Origin: Geobacter sp. UBA6802
Lineage (GTDB): Bacteria; Desulfobacterota; Desulfuromonadia; Geobacterales; Pseudopelobacteraceae
Direction of reading: 5' to 3'
Length of the DNA: 16,548 nt
NCBI GenBank assembly: GCA_002452325.1
Contig: DKFG01000190.1
Location: 6,623 to 23,170, forward strand
Below the pieces are notes generated by a model that had not been told where the DNA came from, did no database searches, and saw only the letters and a program-made list of their open reading frames with translations. Both the position numbers and the translations under genes were made by a program. Positions 9,614-16,398 of this stretch are shown one piece after another (the stretch's first letter is position 1; each line of letters starts with the position of its first letter).

Positions 9614-10499
9614 AGTTGGTCAGCCGGGCCAGCCCGTTACCCTCAATATGACTGAGGGCATGGCCCAACGCCATGTCGCCGAAGGGGTGATGATGACCGT
9701 AGGTCTCGCCATCGGTGGCGATATTGACCAACTGGTTCCAGCGACGACGGGATGAAAAACCGGACATGAGGCGATCCGCAAAGCGTTCGCCACTGTCAAG
9801 CAGTTTTTCAAAGGCAACGGCCTGAGAGATCGGTCCGTCATAGAAGAAGAGGGCAATACTGCGGCCGGAAGGGAGCGGGCAGCGATAGGCGCGGGAGGGG
9901 TCAATCCGAGAGCCCGAAACGTCGGTCCAGCGCGCCCCGCCAATTCTGCGGACGGCCGCTGCCTGATGGGGCGCCAGAACCGTGAAGCCGATACCGGCTT
10001 CAGCCAGTATCTCAAGGGTTTCAGTATCAACCGCCGTCTCAGCCAGCCAGATCCCTTCTGGAAAACGACTGAAACGGTGGACAAAGTCCTTGATCCCCCA
10101 CTGTACCTGTGTACGTTTATCCCGCTCACTGGCCAACGGCATGATGATGTGGTTGTAGACCTGGGCCAGGGCTGCACCATGGCCGGAACGCCAGACCATG
10201 CTCTGACGGTCGGCCTCCAGGATCGCCCGGTACACCTCGGGGCTGTTCTGCTCCATCCATGAAAGCAGGGTCGGTCCAAAATTAAAACTGATCCGGGCAT
10301 AATTGCTGACAATCCCTGCAATCCGGCCCTGCTGGTCAAGATTGCGCGATGCTGCGTTGGGGGCGTAACATTCGGCAGTGATCCGTTCGTTCCAGTCGTG
10401 ATACGGAAAGGCCGAATCCTGGATCTCGATTGTCTCCAGCCAGGGGTTTTCACGGGGAGGCTGGTAGAAATGACCATGTATACAGACAAAACGCTCCAT
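9576..10499 (-). CDS. GH57 glycoside hydrolase, N-terminal catalytic part (truncated by frameshift)
   Basis: The 307-aa frame covers the GH57 catalytic barrel. It shows CIHGHFYQPPRENPW at the N-terminus (family region 1), GIWLAETAVD with the likely nucleophile E154, and IATDGETYGHHH with the likely acid/base D263. GH57 enzymes act on alpha-glucans (amylase, branching, pullulanase or transferase activities); the exact activity here cannot be read from sequence. The frame runs in register to TNYGEFLAL and then ends seven codons later with unrelated residues, at a TGA at 9578. The start is ATG at 10499 with AAAGGA upstream; a TTG one codon earlier is an alternative. It begins 4 bases after the treZ stop, so it belongs to the same operon. 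Confidence 0.87.
   Translation of the reverse strand: MERFVCIHGHFYQPPRENPWLETIEIQDSAFPYHDWNERITAECYAPNAASRNLDQQGRIAGIVSNYARISFNFGPTLLSWMEQNSPEVYRAILEADRQSMVWRSGHGAALAQVYNHIIMPLASERDKRTQVQWGIKDFVHRFSRFPEGIWLAETAVDTETLEILAEAGIGFTVLAPHQAAAVRRIGGARWTDVSGSRIDPSRAYRCPLPSGRSIALFFYDGPISQAVAFEKLLDSGERFADRLMSGFSSRRRWNQLVNIATDGETYGHHHPFGDMALGHALSHIEGNGLARLTNYGEFLALASSYP
9579..9613 (-). other. Apparent one-base frameshift joining the two GH57-DUF3536 parts
   Basis: The two frames overlap here. On the minus strand the bases CTGGCGCTTGCATCCTCC encode L-A-L-A-S-S in the first frame. Dropping one base (for example the G opposite position 9593) gives L-A-L-H-P-P-T-H-E-V, exactly the expected family continuation. 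The joined product would be 815 aa, the usual family size. There is no slippery heptamer or homopolymer here, so programmed frameshifting is unlikely. A genuine recent mutation and an error in this sequence are both possible. Confidence 0.8.
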
Positions 10500-10503
10500 C
10501 AAA

Positions 10504-12342
10504 TCAATCCTTTCTACAGACCATGGCGCTGAATGGCGGGAGGGTCAGCCAGGACTCTGACCGGGTAACATAGGCATCAATAGTACCGCCAGGGGCTGTT
10601 GCACCAGCTGAATCAAGCAGTACCTGCAACGACCCGCTGAGCGTATCCGAGCTGATCGTTTGCCTCTGATCACTGTAGTTGAACAGGCAGATCAACTCAT
10701 CGGTGGAGCGGCGCCGGATCAGGATCAGCACCTGATTCGGCTCGTCAGTGATCATCTGCAGCAACCGACGGTCAGCACAGGCGGTCAGCTGCTGTTCTTT
10801 GCGCAGCCGGATCAATGCGCAATACCACGCAAAAAGCTCACGCTGACGACCAGAGTAGCGTTGTTCGGGATCAAGCCGTGCCGATAGAAAGGTCTGCTCA
10901 TCCTGGGGGTCCGGCACCGCCTCCCCGGCAAAGTCGGCAAACTCCTGCTGCCTGCCGCTGCGCACCGCTGCCACCAGATCAGGATCACCATGGCTGACAA
11001 AATAGGGGAACGGCGCGGTCTCGCCATACTCCTCCCCCATAAACAGCAGCGGCAGATAGGGCGACAGCAGTACGGTAACCGCTGCCAGCTTGAGCTGATC
11101 CAGCGAGAGATGTTCATGCAGCCGTTCTCCCCGGGCACGGTTGCCCACCTGATCGTGGTTCTGGCTACAGACCAGCAGACGACAGGGGGAAACTGCTGCC
11201 GACGAGCTGCCGTGGCAACGGCGTCTGAAGCGGGAATAGCACCCATCCAGCACAAACCCGTCGCTGAACGCCTTGGCAAGGTGGGCAAACTCACCGTAAT
11301 CAGCATAGTAGCCACGCCGGTCATTGGTAAGCAGGGTCCGCAGGCTATGGTGAAAGTCATCGCACCACTGGGCTGCCAGGCCGAAGCCCCCTTGTTCCTG
11401 ACTACTGATCAGACGCAGATCGTTTAAGTCGCTCTCGGCGATCAGATACGCCGGACGTCCCAGCTCGGCAGCCCGCTGCTCTACTGCCTGCTGCAGCTCC
11501 TGCAGGATATGACAGGCGCTGAAATCGTAGATGCCATGCACCGCATCCAGACGCAGGGCATCAATCCGGTATTCGGTGATCCAGTACAGGGCGTTGGTAA
11601 TAAAAAACAGACGGACCGGATCACTGTCCGGGCCGTCAAAGTTAACGGCATCCCCCCAGAGAGTATGGTAACGATTGGTAAAGTAGGGACCAAAGGCATG
11701 CAGGTAATTGCCCTCCGGCCCCAGGTGGTTGTAGACCACATCCAGTACCACCGCCAGCCCCCGGGCATGGCAGGCATCCACCAACCGCTTCAGCCCGTCT
11801 GGCCCGCCATAGCTGTTCTGGGGGGCAAAGGGAAAGGTGCCGTCGTAGCCCCAGTTGCGGCTGCCGGGAAACTGGGCCACCGGCATCAGCTCCACGGCGG
11901 TAATGCCCAGCTCAACCAGATAGTCCAGCCGCTCGATCACCCCGTCAAACGTCCCTTGGGGGGTACAGGCACCCACATGCAGCTCGTAGATCAGATATTC
12001 TTCCAGCGCCAGACCGTGCCAATCAGTGGTCTGCCACTGAAACCGGTCCGGGTCCACTATCTGGGACGGGCCATGCACTCCATCCGGCTGATGGCGTGAG
12101 GCCGGGTCAGGCCGCTCCAGCGTGTTGTCCAGCAGGTACCAATACCGATCACCGTGCCCGACCCCTGCCACCGTGCCGGAAAAATAACCGTCATCCTCGG
12201 GCTGCAGTGCAGCAGCAGGCCTGTCACTTTCCGGGAAGATCACCGCCACCTGCTGCGCACGGGGCGCCCAGACCCTGAAGCTGGTACTGCCGTCCGGCAC
12301 CATTGATGAGCCAAGTGTACCACCAAACTGTCGCTGTTGCAT
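10504..12342 (-). CDS. treZ: Malto-oligosyltrehalose trehalohydrolase (GH13_10)
   Basis: TreZ hydrolyses the alpha-1,4 bond next to the trehalose end of TreY's product, releasing free trehalose. The 612-aa protein has an N-terminal beta-sandwich of the CBM48/E-set type (about 1-100, FRVWAPRAQQVAV) and then the GH13 barrel: ELMPVAQFPGSRNWGYDG (151-168), DVVYNHLGPEGNY (201-213), IDALRLDAVHG with nucleophile D266, LIAESDLND with E303, and SQNHDQVGNRARGERL with D397. The last motif separates TreZ from glycogen-branching enzymes. The ATG at 12342 follows a GGGGGA ribosome site that begins inside the mscS stop codon region, 8 bases after that stop. The next gene follows within a few bases. Length and motifs are normal. 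Confidence 0.96.
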   Translation of the reverse strand: MQQRQFGGTLGSSMVPDGSTSFRVWAPRAQQVAVIFPESDRPAAALQPEDDGYFSGTVAGVGHGDRYWYLLDNTLERPDPASRHQPDGVHGPSQIVDPDRFQWQTTDWHGLALEEYLIYELHVGACTPQGTFDGVIERLDYLVELGITAVELMPVAQFPGSRNWGYDGTFPFAPQNSYGGPDGLKRLVDACHARGLAVVLDVVYNHLGPEGNYLHAFGPYFTNRYHTLWGDAVNFDGPDSDPVRLFFITNALYWITEYRIDALRLDAVHGIYDFSACHILQELQQAVEQRAAELGRPAYLIAESDLNDLRLISSQEQGGFGLAAQWCDDFHHSLRTLLTNDRRGYYADYGEFAHLAKAFSDGFVLDGCYSRFRRRCHGSSSAAVSPCRLLVCSQNHDQVGNRARGERLHEHLSLDQLKLAAVTVLLSPYLPLLFMGEEYGETAPFPYFVSHGDPDLVAAVRSGRQQEFADFAGEAVPDPQDEQTFLSARLDPEQRYSGRQRELFAWYCALIRLRKEQQLTACADRRLLQMITDEPNQVLILIRRRSTDELICLFNYSDQRQTISSDTLSGSLQVLLDSAGATAPGGTIDAYVTRSESWLTLPPFSAMVCRKD

Positions 12343-12350
12343 GGGTCCCC

Positions 12351-13403
12351 CTATCCGGACTGCTGGACAAAAATGGTCTGGGTCGGGTAGGCAAACTCGA
12401 TCCCTTCTTGCCCAAACGCCTTGAACATAGCCAGATTGATCTCTTCCTGCAGGTCCATGTAGGCCGTGTAATCGGAATTTTTTACAAAATAGACCACCTC
12501 AAAGTTCAGGGAGGAATCGCCGTAATTCTTGAAATGGACCCGATCCAACCGGGCATTTTCCTGTGCCCTGATGATATCGCTGACCAGTGCCTTGATCCGC
12601 TGCAGCTGCTCCAGCGAGGTCTGGTAAACCACGCCAAACCCGAAGACAATCCGGCGTTCCGACATCCGCTTGTAGTTATGTACCCGGCTCTTGAGCAGAT
12701 CATTGTTGGAGAGGATCAGCTGTTCACCGCTTAAACTACGGATGCGGGTGGTCTTGAGTCCGATATGCTCAATGGTGCCGGCAAGGTTGTCCACCACGAT
12801 GAAGTCACCGATCACGAACGGCTTGTCCAGCACGATTGACAGGGAGGCCAGCAGATCACCCAAAATATTCTGCACCGCCAGTGCCACGGCAATGCCGCCG
12901 ATCCCCAGACCGGCCACCAGCCCGGTGATGTTGACCCCCAGATTACCCAGCAACAGCAACAGCACGACCACCCAGAGACAAACCCGCGCCACAAACCCCA
13001 GAAAACCGATGGTGGTCGCACTGGAGCGGTCCTGTTCCATCCGCCGCTGCATAGTGCGCTGCAGCCAGAACGAGATACCGGAACTGGCCCAGAAACCGGA
13101 CTGCAGGATCAGCACCAGCATCACCGCTTTGCCGCCCATATTCGCCAGGCCGGGCTTCAGGACAACCACCATGGAAGAAAGATAAGCCGAACAGGCCACC
13201 AGTGCCATCAGCTTGGTGTTTTTCAGCATTGCCACCAGCAGGTCATCATACTCATGGGCAGTCATCTCAGCCAGACGGCTCAACCTGCTGATCAGCAGAC
13301 CAAGTACAATCTTCAGCACGGCAAATGACAGGACAAAGATGCAGACTGCAATAAGCCAGTCTTGCAGGCTGTTACCCAAATAACTGTTTTGCAAAAAATC
13401 CAT
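12351..13403 (-). CDS. MscS-family mechanosensitive ion channel
   Basis: The 350-aa inner-membrane channel would open under membrane tension to release solutes after hypo-osmotic shock. It has four predicted membrane helices (about 16-38, 62-80, 92-112, 135-155). The pore helix is Gly/Ala-rich (160-188, with GLGIGGIAVALAVQNILGD), and the conserved beta domain follows (KPFVIGDFIVV, G.IEHIGL..TRIRS, LSNNDLL.S.V.N). The size is larger than E. coli MscS (286 aa) because of extra N-terminal helices. The ATG at 13403 has GGGAGGA just upstream. Its stop lies 8 bases before treZ, so channel and trehalose enzymes are very likely one transcript. It follows the DUF481 gene by 46 bases with no clear terminator. 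Confidence 0.93.
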   Translation of the reverse strand: MDFLQNSYLGNSLQDWLIAVCIFVLSFAVLKIVLGLLISRLSRLAEMTAHEYDDLLVAMLKNTKLMALVACSAYLSSMVVVLKPGLANMGGKAVMLVLILQSGFWASSGISFWLQRTMQRRMEQDRSSATTIGFLGFVARVCLWVVVLLLLLGNLGVNITGLVAGLGIGGIAVALAVQNILGDLLASLSIVLDKPFVIGDFIVVDNLAGTIEHIGLKTTRIRSLSGEQLILSNNDLLKSRVHNYKRMSERRIVFGFGVVYQTSLEQLQRIKALVSDIIRAQENARLDRVHFKNYGDSSLNFEVVYFVKNSDYTAYMDLQEEINLAMFKAFGQEGIEFAYPTQTIFVQQSG

Positions 13404-13449
13404 GATTCCTCCCTTGCTGCAAGAACACCACCTCAGACATCGTTCACGA

Positions 13450-14181
13450 TCAAAAGGTTGCCACCAGGGCCATTGCCAGGGTTGTGTCGGTTTTTTTGAG
13501 TGTTGCGGGTACCGGCTTGCTATGGAAACGCACGGTATAGCTCGCCTTCAGAGAGAAGATATCGGTCAGGGCAGCGGTGAGTGCCGTTTCAGAGTTCAGC
13601 ACCTGACCTCTGATCAGCTCAAGATCCTGCAGATATTCCAATGACTGCGAAAGAACATTTCTTTCAGTAATCGCAAACTGGTACTTGCCGAACAACCGGG
13701 AAGCGGGGTAGTCGTCACTGGTATTGTTGATATACTGCTCATAGGTGTAGTTCAGGCCTGCCTCCCCGATCAGTGTGTGGCGCGGGCCCTCCAGAAACCG
13801 GTACCCCACCCCCAGACTTCCATCATAGTGGGCATCGATACCGGCAAATCTGTCCCGCAGCCAGGAGGTTGAGGCAATACCGTACATACGTTGCGTAACC
13901 AGATAATCTCCCCGCAGTTCAGTCAGATACCGTTCTGCGGTCTGTGTGCCGCTTTTTATGGAATTCAGTGCTTCAACCTTCCAGGAAAGGCTGAGCGGTC
14001 GCGAAACACGGTAGGTTAACAGATTTTTGAGTGACAGAGTGGTTACATCGGTATTGCCGCCAGTCTGCACAAACGAGAACTCGGCCTGATCACGCCAGCG
14101 CTTGGCAGGGGCCTCATCCGCAAACACAGGCCCACAAGAAATGCACACCAGTGCGGCAAAGAACAAAGGAACTGACTTCAT
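13450..14181 (-). CDS. DUF481-family outer-membrane beta-barrel protein (YdiY-like)
   Basis: The 243-aa protein starts with a signal peptide (MKSVPLFFAALVCISCGPVFA, cleavage likely before DEAP). It continues with alternating hydrophobic/polar strands typical of a barrel, including the DUF481 opening AEFSFVQTGGNTDVTTLSLK and RYLTELRGDYLVTQRMYG, and it ends in an aromatic residue (LVATF) as outer-membrane proteins do. Family function is poorly known. In E. coli ydiY is reported as acid-inducible. AGGAGG lies 9 bases before the ATG at 14181. It is the first gene after the hairpin at 14237-14256 and could head the mscS-tre operon. No convincing promoter was seen in the short space upstream, so partial readthrough from the WSC gene is possible. 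Confidence 0.85.
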   Translation of the reverse strand: MKSVPLFFAALVCISCGPVFADEAPAKRWRDQAEFSFVQTGGNTDVTTLSLKNLLTYRVSRPLSLSWKVEALNSIKSGTQTAERYLTELRGDYLVTQRMYGIASTSWLRDRFAGIDAHYDGSLGVGYRFLEGPRHTLIGEAGLNYTYEQYINNTSDDYPASRLFGKYQFAITERNVLSQSLEYLQDLELIRGQVLNSETALTAALTDIFSLKASYTVRFHSKPVPATLKKTDTTLAMALVATF

Positions 14182-14236
14182 ACCAACAAACCTCCTTGCA
14201 CATAGATTCTGGAGCTGTCAGGCAGCAGAAATGCAA

Positions 14237-14256
14237 ACGGGGAGCAGGCTCCCCGT
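14237..14256 (-). terminator. Probable intrinsic terminator of the WSC gene
   Basis: A perfect inverted repeat (ACGGGGAGC, 2 bases, GCTCCCCGT) lies about 50 bases beyond the WSC stop and 56 bases before the DUF481 start. On the minus strand it is followed by TTGCATTTCT, a weak T-rich run, so termination may be incomplete. The very short spacer means the inner pairs probably open into a larger loop. Confidence 0.6.
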
Positions 14257-14305
14257 GTAAACCATCAGCTCATTTTTTATACCGCAAGGGAGTAACCAAT
14301 GAGAC

Positions 14306-14773
14306 CTACTGCACCCGGTAGACCGAGTTGGCCCAGCTGCCGCCGCACTTCTCGTTGCGATTGCCGCTACAGGTCATGTTGCAGTTACTGGCAGTTCCGT
14401 ACCTGCCGTAGCTGTTATCGCAGAAGCAATGGGTGGAAAACTGGGTACCGGCGTAGGCAAAGCCGCGATCTCTGCAGGTAGCTACGCACTGGGCCGTGGT
14501 CATTGACCCGCTCTGGTAGGTATAGCCGTTCATATCCCGCTCCTGGCGGTCGGTAAAACAGCCGATGTACTGAAACGACCGGTTTTCACCACCAACAAAG
14601 CCGACAGCGGATGATCCCCCGGTATATTCAATCTTTTTCACATCACCGGCATTAACCGGCAACCGCAGCACCCGACCATCGTGGGTGGTAACAACCATCT
14701 CGGCCTGCGCCGCTCCGGCGGCAAGACAACAGACCAACAGCAGCATCCCCAGACCGTTTCGTTTTCTGGTCAT
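14306..14773 (-). CDS. Secreted WSC-domain protein
   Basis: The 155-aa protein has a signal peptide (MTRKRNGLGMLLLVCCLAAGAAQA, residues 1-24). A short strand-rich module follows (26-50: VVTTHDGRVLRLPVNAGDV). A linker leads to one WSC domain (about 67-155) with YIGCFTD, RDMNGY, the eight expected cysteines (C72, C96, C100, C116, C118, C131, C135, C143) and CGG..ANSVYRV. WSC domains occur in yeast stress sensors and exoglucanases and are thought to bind carbohydrate; bacterial ones are little studied. The disulfide-rich fold fits the periplasm or cell exterior. The start at 14773 was chosen because GGGGAGG lies 6 bases upstream; the ATG five codons earlier has no such site. It is a single-gene unit with its own promoter and terminator. 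Confidence 0.88.
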   Translation of the reverse strand: MTRKRNGLGMLLLVCCLAAGAAQAEMVVTTHDGRVLRLPVNAGDVKKIEYTGGSSAVGFVGGENRSFQYIGCFTDRQERDMNGYTYQSGSMTTAQCVATCRDRGFAYAGTQFSTHCFCDNSYGRYGTASNCNMTCSGNRNEKCGGSWANSVYRVQ

Positions 14774-14779
14774 ACCAAG

Positions 14780-14786
14780 CCTCCCC
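14780..14786 (-). promoter_or_regulatory. Ribosome binding site that decides the WSC start
   Basis: GGGGAGG on the minus strand, 6 bases before the ATG at 14773. It overlaps the alternative upstream ATG at 14788, which itself follows only A/T-rich sequence. Confidence 0.7.
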
Positions 14787-14810
14787 ATTGTTTTAATGAC
14801 AGCATTTCTA

Positions 14811-14845
14811 CACTCTTGTTATAAAACAAAAGACCGGCTTGTCAA
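14811..14845 (-). promoter_or_regulatory. Sigma-70-type promoter for the WSC gene
   Basis: On the minus strand, TTGACA (14845-14840) is followed after 16 bases by TATAAC (14823-14818), a 6/6 and a 5/6 match to consensus. Transcription would start near 14811, leaving a leader of about 38 bases before the ATG at 14773. The promoter lies within the terminator hairpin of the preceding operon: the -35 sits in the loop and right arm, and the -10 at the end of the T-tract. Confidence 0.72.
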
Positions 14846-14858
14846 GCAAGGCCGGTCT
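14820..14858 (-). terminator. Strong intrinsic terminator ending the mrp-potassium channel operon
   Basis: On the minus strand the arms AGACCGGC and GCCGGTCT enclose 12 bases, with three more possible pairs inside around one bulged base. The stem runs straight into TTTTGTTTTAT. It lies about 100 bases beyond the channel stop codon. In the plus direction the stem is followed by A's, so it acts only on minus-strand transcripts. Confidence 0.85.
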
Positions 14859-14958
14859 CAAAAAAGGGTATCGGTGCATGTCAAAAATCATAATACATGA
14901 ATAAAAACAGTAGGTAACTATTCATACCGAAAAAAGTTACGTTCTACAATCCCTGCTG

Positions 14959-15750
14959 TCAGGACGGAGGTGACGGACCCTCACCGTACTGTTGATACTC
15001 CATCTTCCGACCGCAACAGGAACAAACCTCGCCGTTAAACGGGGGTCTGGAACGCACCATCTCGCTGGTCACGATACCGGTGGGTACGGCAATGATACCG
15101 TAGCCGATCACCATCAGCAGTGAGGCCACCAGCTGCCCCAGCGGTGTTTGAGGGGCAATGTCGCCATAGCCCACCGTGGTCATGGTAACAATGGCCCAGT
15201 AGATGCTCTTGGGGATGCTGGTAAAGCCGCTCTCTGCCCCTTCAATCAGAAACATCAGACTGCCGATAAAGACCACCACGGTCAGCACGGTGGAGAGAAA
15301 GATCGCAATTTTGTGACGGCTGCGCTTCAAGGCAGTCCAGAGGATGTTCCCCTCCCCCATAAACTGCACCAGATTGAGAATCCTGAAGATCCTCAAGACC
15401 CGCAGCACCCGTACCGTAGCCAGAAAATGGAGGCCGGGGAAGAACAGACCGGCGTAGGTGGGGATGATGGCCAAAAGGTCAACAACACCGAAGAAACTAC
15501 GGGCGTAACGCAGGGGGCGGCGGGCGCTGTAGAGCCGCAGGAGATACTCCAGTGTGAACAGAGCGGTGATCAGTAACTCTGCACCCATCAGCCAGTCACC
15601 CCAGCGGTCGTGGATGCCGGGCAGGCTGTCCAGCATCACCAACGCCACCGACAGCAGGATGAAAAAGATCAGGGCCAGGTCAAAGGCCTTACCGGCCAGG
15701 GTATCGGACTCAAAGATGATGTTATAGATCTTTTCGCGCAGGGCGCTCAT
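14959..15750 (-). CDS. Voltage-gated-type potassium channel (six-helix)
   Basis: The 263-aa inner-membrane protein has the S1-S6 plan: S1 about 24-42, S2 54-74, S3 86-105, S4 112-126 with arginines every third residue (R114, R117, R120, R123), S5 147-168, the potassium filter TTVGYGD at 191-197, and S6 205-230 with the VPTG bend. The regular S4 arginines indicate a working voltage sensor. A short cytoplasmic tail carries the cysteine cluster CSCCGRK (C243, C245, C246). The start ATG overlaps the mrpG stop (ATGA) and has only a weak ribosome site, so its translation probably depends on mrpG. Its role is probably potassium efflux or membrane-potential control beside a proton/cation antiporter; this is inferred from family and position. 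Confidence 0.92.
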   Translation of the reverse strand: MSALREKIYNIIFESDTLAGKAFDLALIFFILLSVALVMLDSLPGIHDRWGDWLMGAELLITALFTLEYLLRLYSARRPLRYARSFFGVVDLLAIIPTYAGLFFPGLHFLATVRVLRVLRIFRILNLVQFMGEGNILWTALKRSRHKIAIFLSTVLTVVVFIGSLMFLIEGAESGFTSIPKSIYWAIVTMTTVGYGDIAPQTPLGQLVASLLMVIGYGIIAVPTGIVTSEMVRSRPPFNGEVCSCCGRKMEYQQYGEGPSPPS

Positions 15751-16130
15751 GCTTGTTCTTTGTCAGACAAGTCAGACCGGTCTGACTGCCGCACTCCCTT
15801 AAACCACGTCCCACCCTTGCCCAGTTGGTCCACCCTGCTTCTTCCCCAGAGCGGCTCACCGCTGAAATAGGCGGCCCGTCCCAACATATGGGCCGCCACC
15901 GGCGCGGTCAGCAGGGTAAAGGCGATAATGGCCACCACCTTACCGCTGACCGCCGTGGTGCCGAAAAACAGCGCCACCGCTGTCAGGATAAAGCTGGCTC
16001 CCAGAGTGGAGGCTTTGGAGGCGGAGGAGAGCCGCATATAAATATCCGGCATCCGCACCACACCGATGGCCGCCACCAGGGCGAAAAAAGTGCCGCCCAA
16101 CAACAGCAGGGCGATCAGAATATCACGCAT
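15747..16130 (-). CDS. mrpG: Cation/proton antiporter subunit G (MrpG/MnhG)
   Basis: This small membrane subunit of the Mrp-type multisubunit antiporter, which exchanges sodium or other cations for protons, has 127 aa. It has three hydrophobic segments (about 5-24, 43-60, 65-83) and the family signature VRMPDIYMRLSSASKASTLG (25-44). The ATG at 16130 was preferred to one 10 codons upstream because GGAGGGG lies 5 bases before it; it overlaps the mrpF stop by 8 bases. After residue 90 a hydrophilic tail ends in QSDRSDLSDKEQA. Part of that tail is encoded by a repeat/palindrome and looks like an extension beyond the usual fold. The stop overlaps the channel start. Confidence 0.92.
   Translation of the reverse strand: MRDILIALLLLGGTFFALVAAIGVVRMPDIYMRLSSASKASTLGASFILTAVALFFGTTAVSGKVVAIIAFTLLTAPVAAHMLGRAAYFSGEPLWGRSRVDQLGKGGTWFKGVRQSDRSDLSDKEQA
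15762..15787. repeat. 18-bp palindrome with a third repeat copy inside mrpG
   Basis: AGTCAGACCGGTCTGACT (15770-15787) is a perfect palindrome. A further copy of GTCAGAC lies at 15762-15768, so GTCAGAC recurs with a 9-base step and is then mirrored. It encodes the Ser-Asp rich residues 115-123 of MrpG. Confidence 0.8.
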
Positions 16131-16398
16131 CGGTTCCCCTCCGGTGCAAGTAGTAGGCAAAGGCCACGGTACCCAGAAAGGTGATCAGGGCCAGCACCAC
16201 CGCCGCGTCCAGGTACGATGGCTGGTTGCTGCTGATGGAGTAGACTGCCGATATGGCGATGATAAAGGTGGCCATCAGGTCAAGGGCCACCACCCGATCC
16301 GGCAGGCTGGGACCCCGCACCACCCGGATAAAGGTGATCAACAGGCCAAGCCCCAAAAGCGGCAGGATAATCCAGGTGGTAAAGAACGCCAAACTCAT
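16123..16398 (-). CDS. mrpF: Cation/proton antiporter subunit F (MrpF/MnhF)
   Basis: This 91-aa subunit of the Mrp antiporter has three membrane helices (about 7-25, 37-56, 62-83) and the conserved cytoplasmic loop RVVRGPSLPDRVVALDL (25-41); length is typical. GGGAG lies 8 bases before the ATG at 16398. The start overlaps the mrpE stop (ATGA), and its stop lies inside the mrpG start region. The E-F-G order matches known mrp/mnh operons, so the large subunits are expected beyond the right edge. Confidence 0.93.
   Translation of the reverse strand: MSLAFFTTWIILPLLGLGLLITFIRVVRGPSLPDRVVALDLMATFIIAISAVYSISSNQPSYLDAAVVLALITFLGTVAFAYYLHRRGTDA
16136..16142 (-). promoter_or_regulatory. Ribosome binding site that decides the mrpG start
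   Basis: GGAGGGG 5 bases before the ATG at 16130, inside the end of mrpF. The ATG at 16160 lacks a comparable site. Confidence 0.65.

Noticed and set aside
10500..10502. TTG start for the GH57 frame
   Set aside because: An ATG follows immediately with acceptable spacing to AAAGGA, so the TTG is not needed, though it cannot be excluded.
13439..13450. Small inverted repeat (ATCGT-TC-ACGAT) at the DUF481 stop as a terminator
   Set aside because: Only five pairs with a two-base spacer and no T-tract; too weak to end transcription before mscS.
14726..14773. WSC protein as a lipoprotein
   Set aside because: The cysteine pair in LLLVCCLAAG lies in the middle of the hydrophobic core without a proper lipobox, and AAQA before E25 fits ordinary signal peptidase cleavage.
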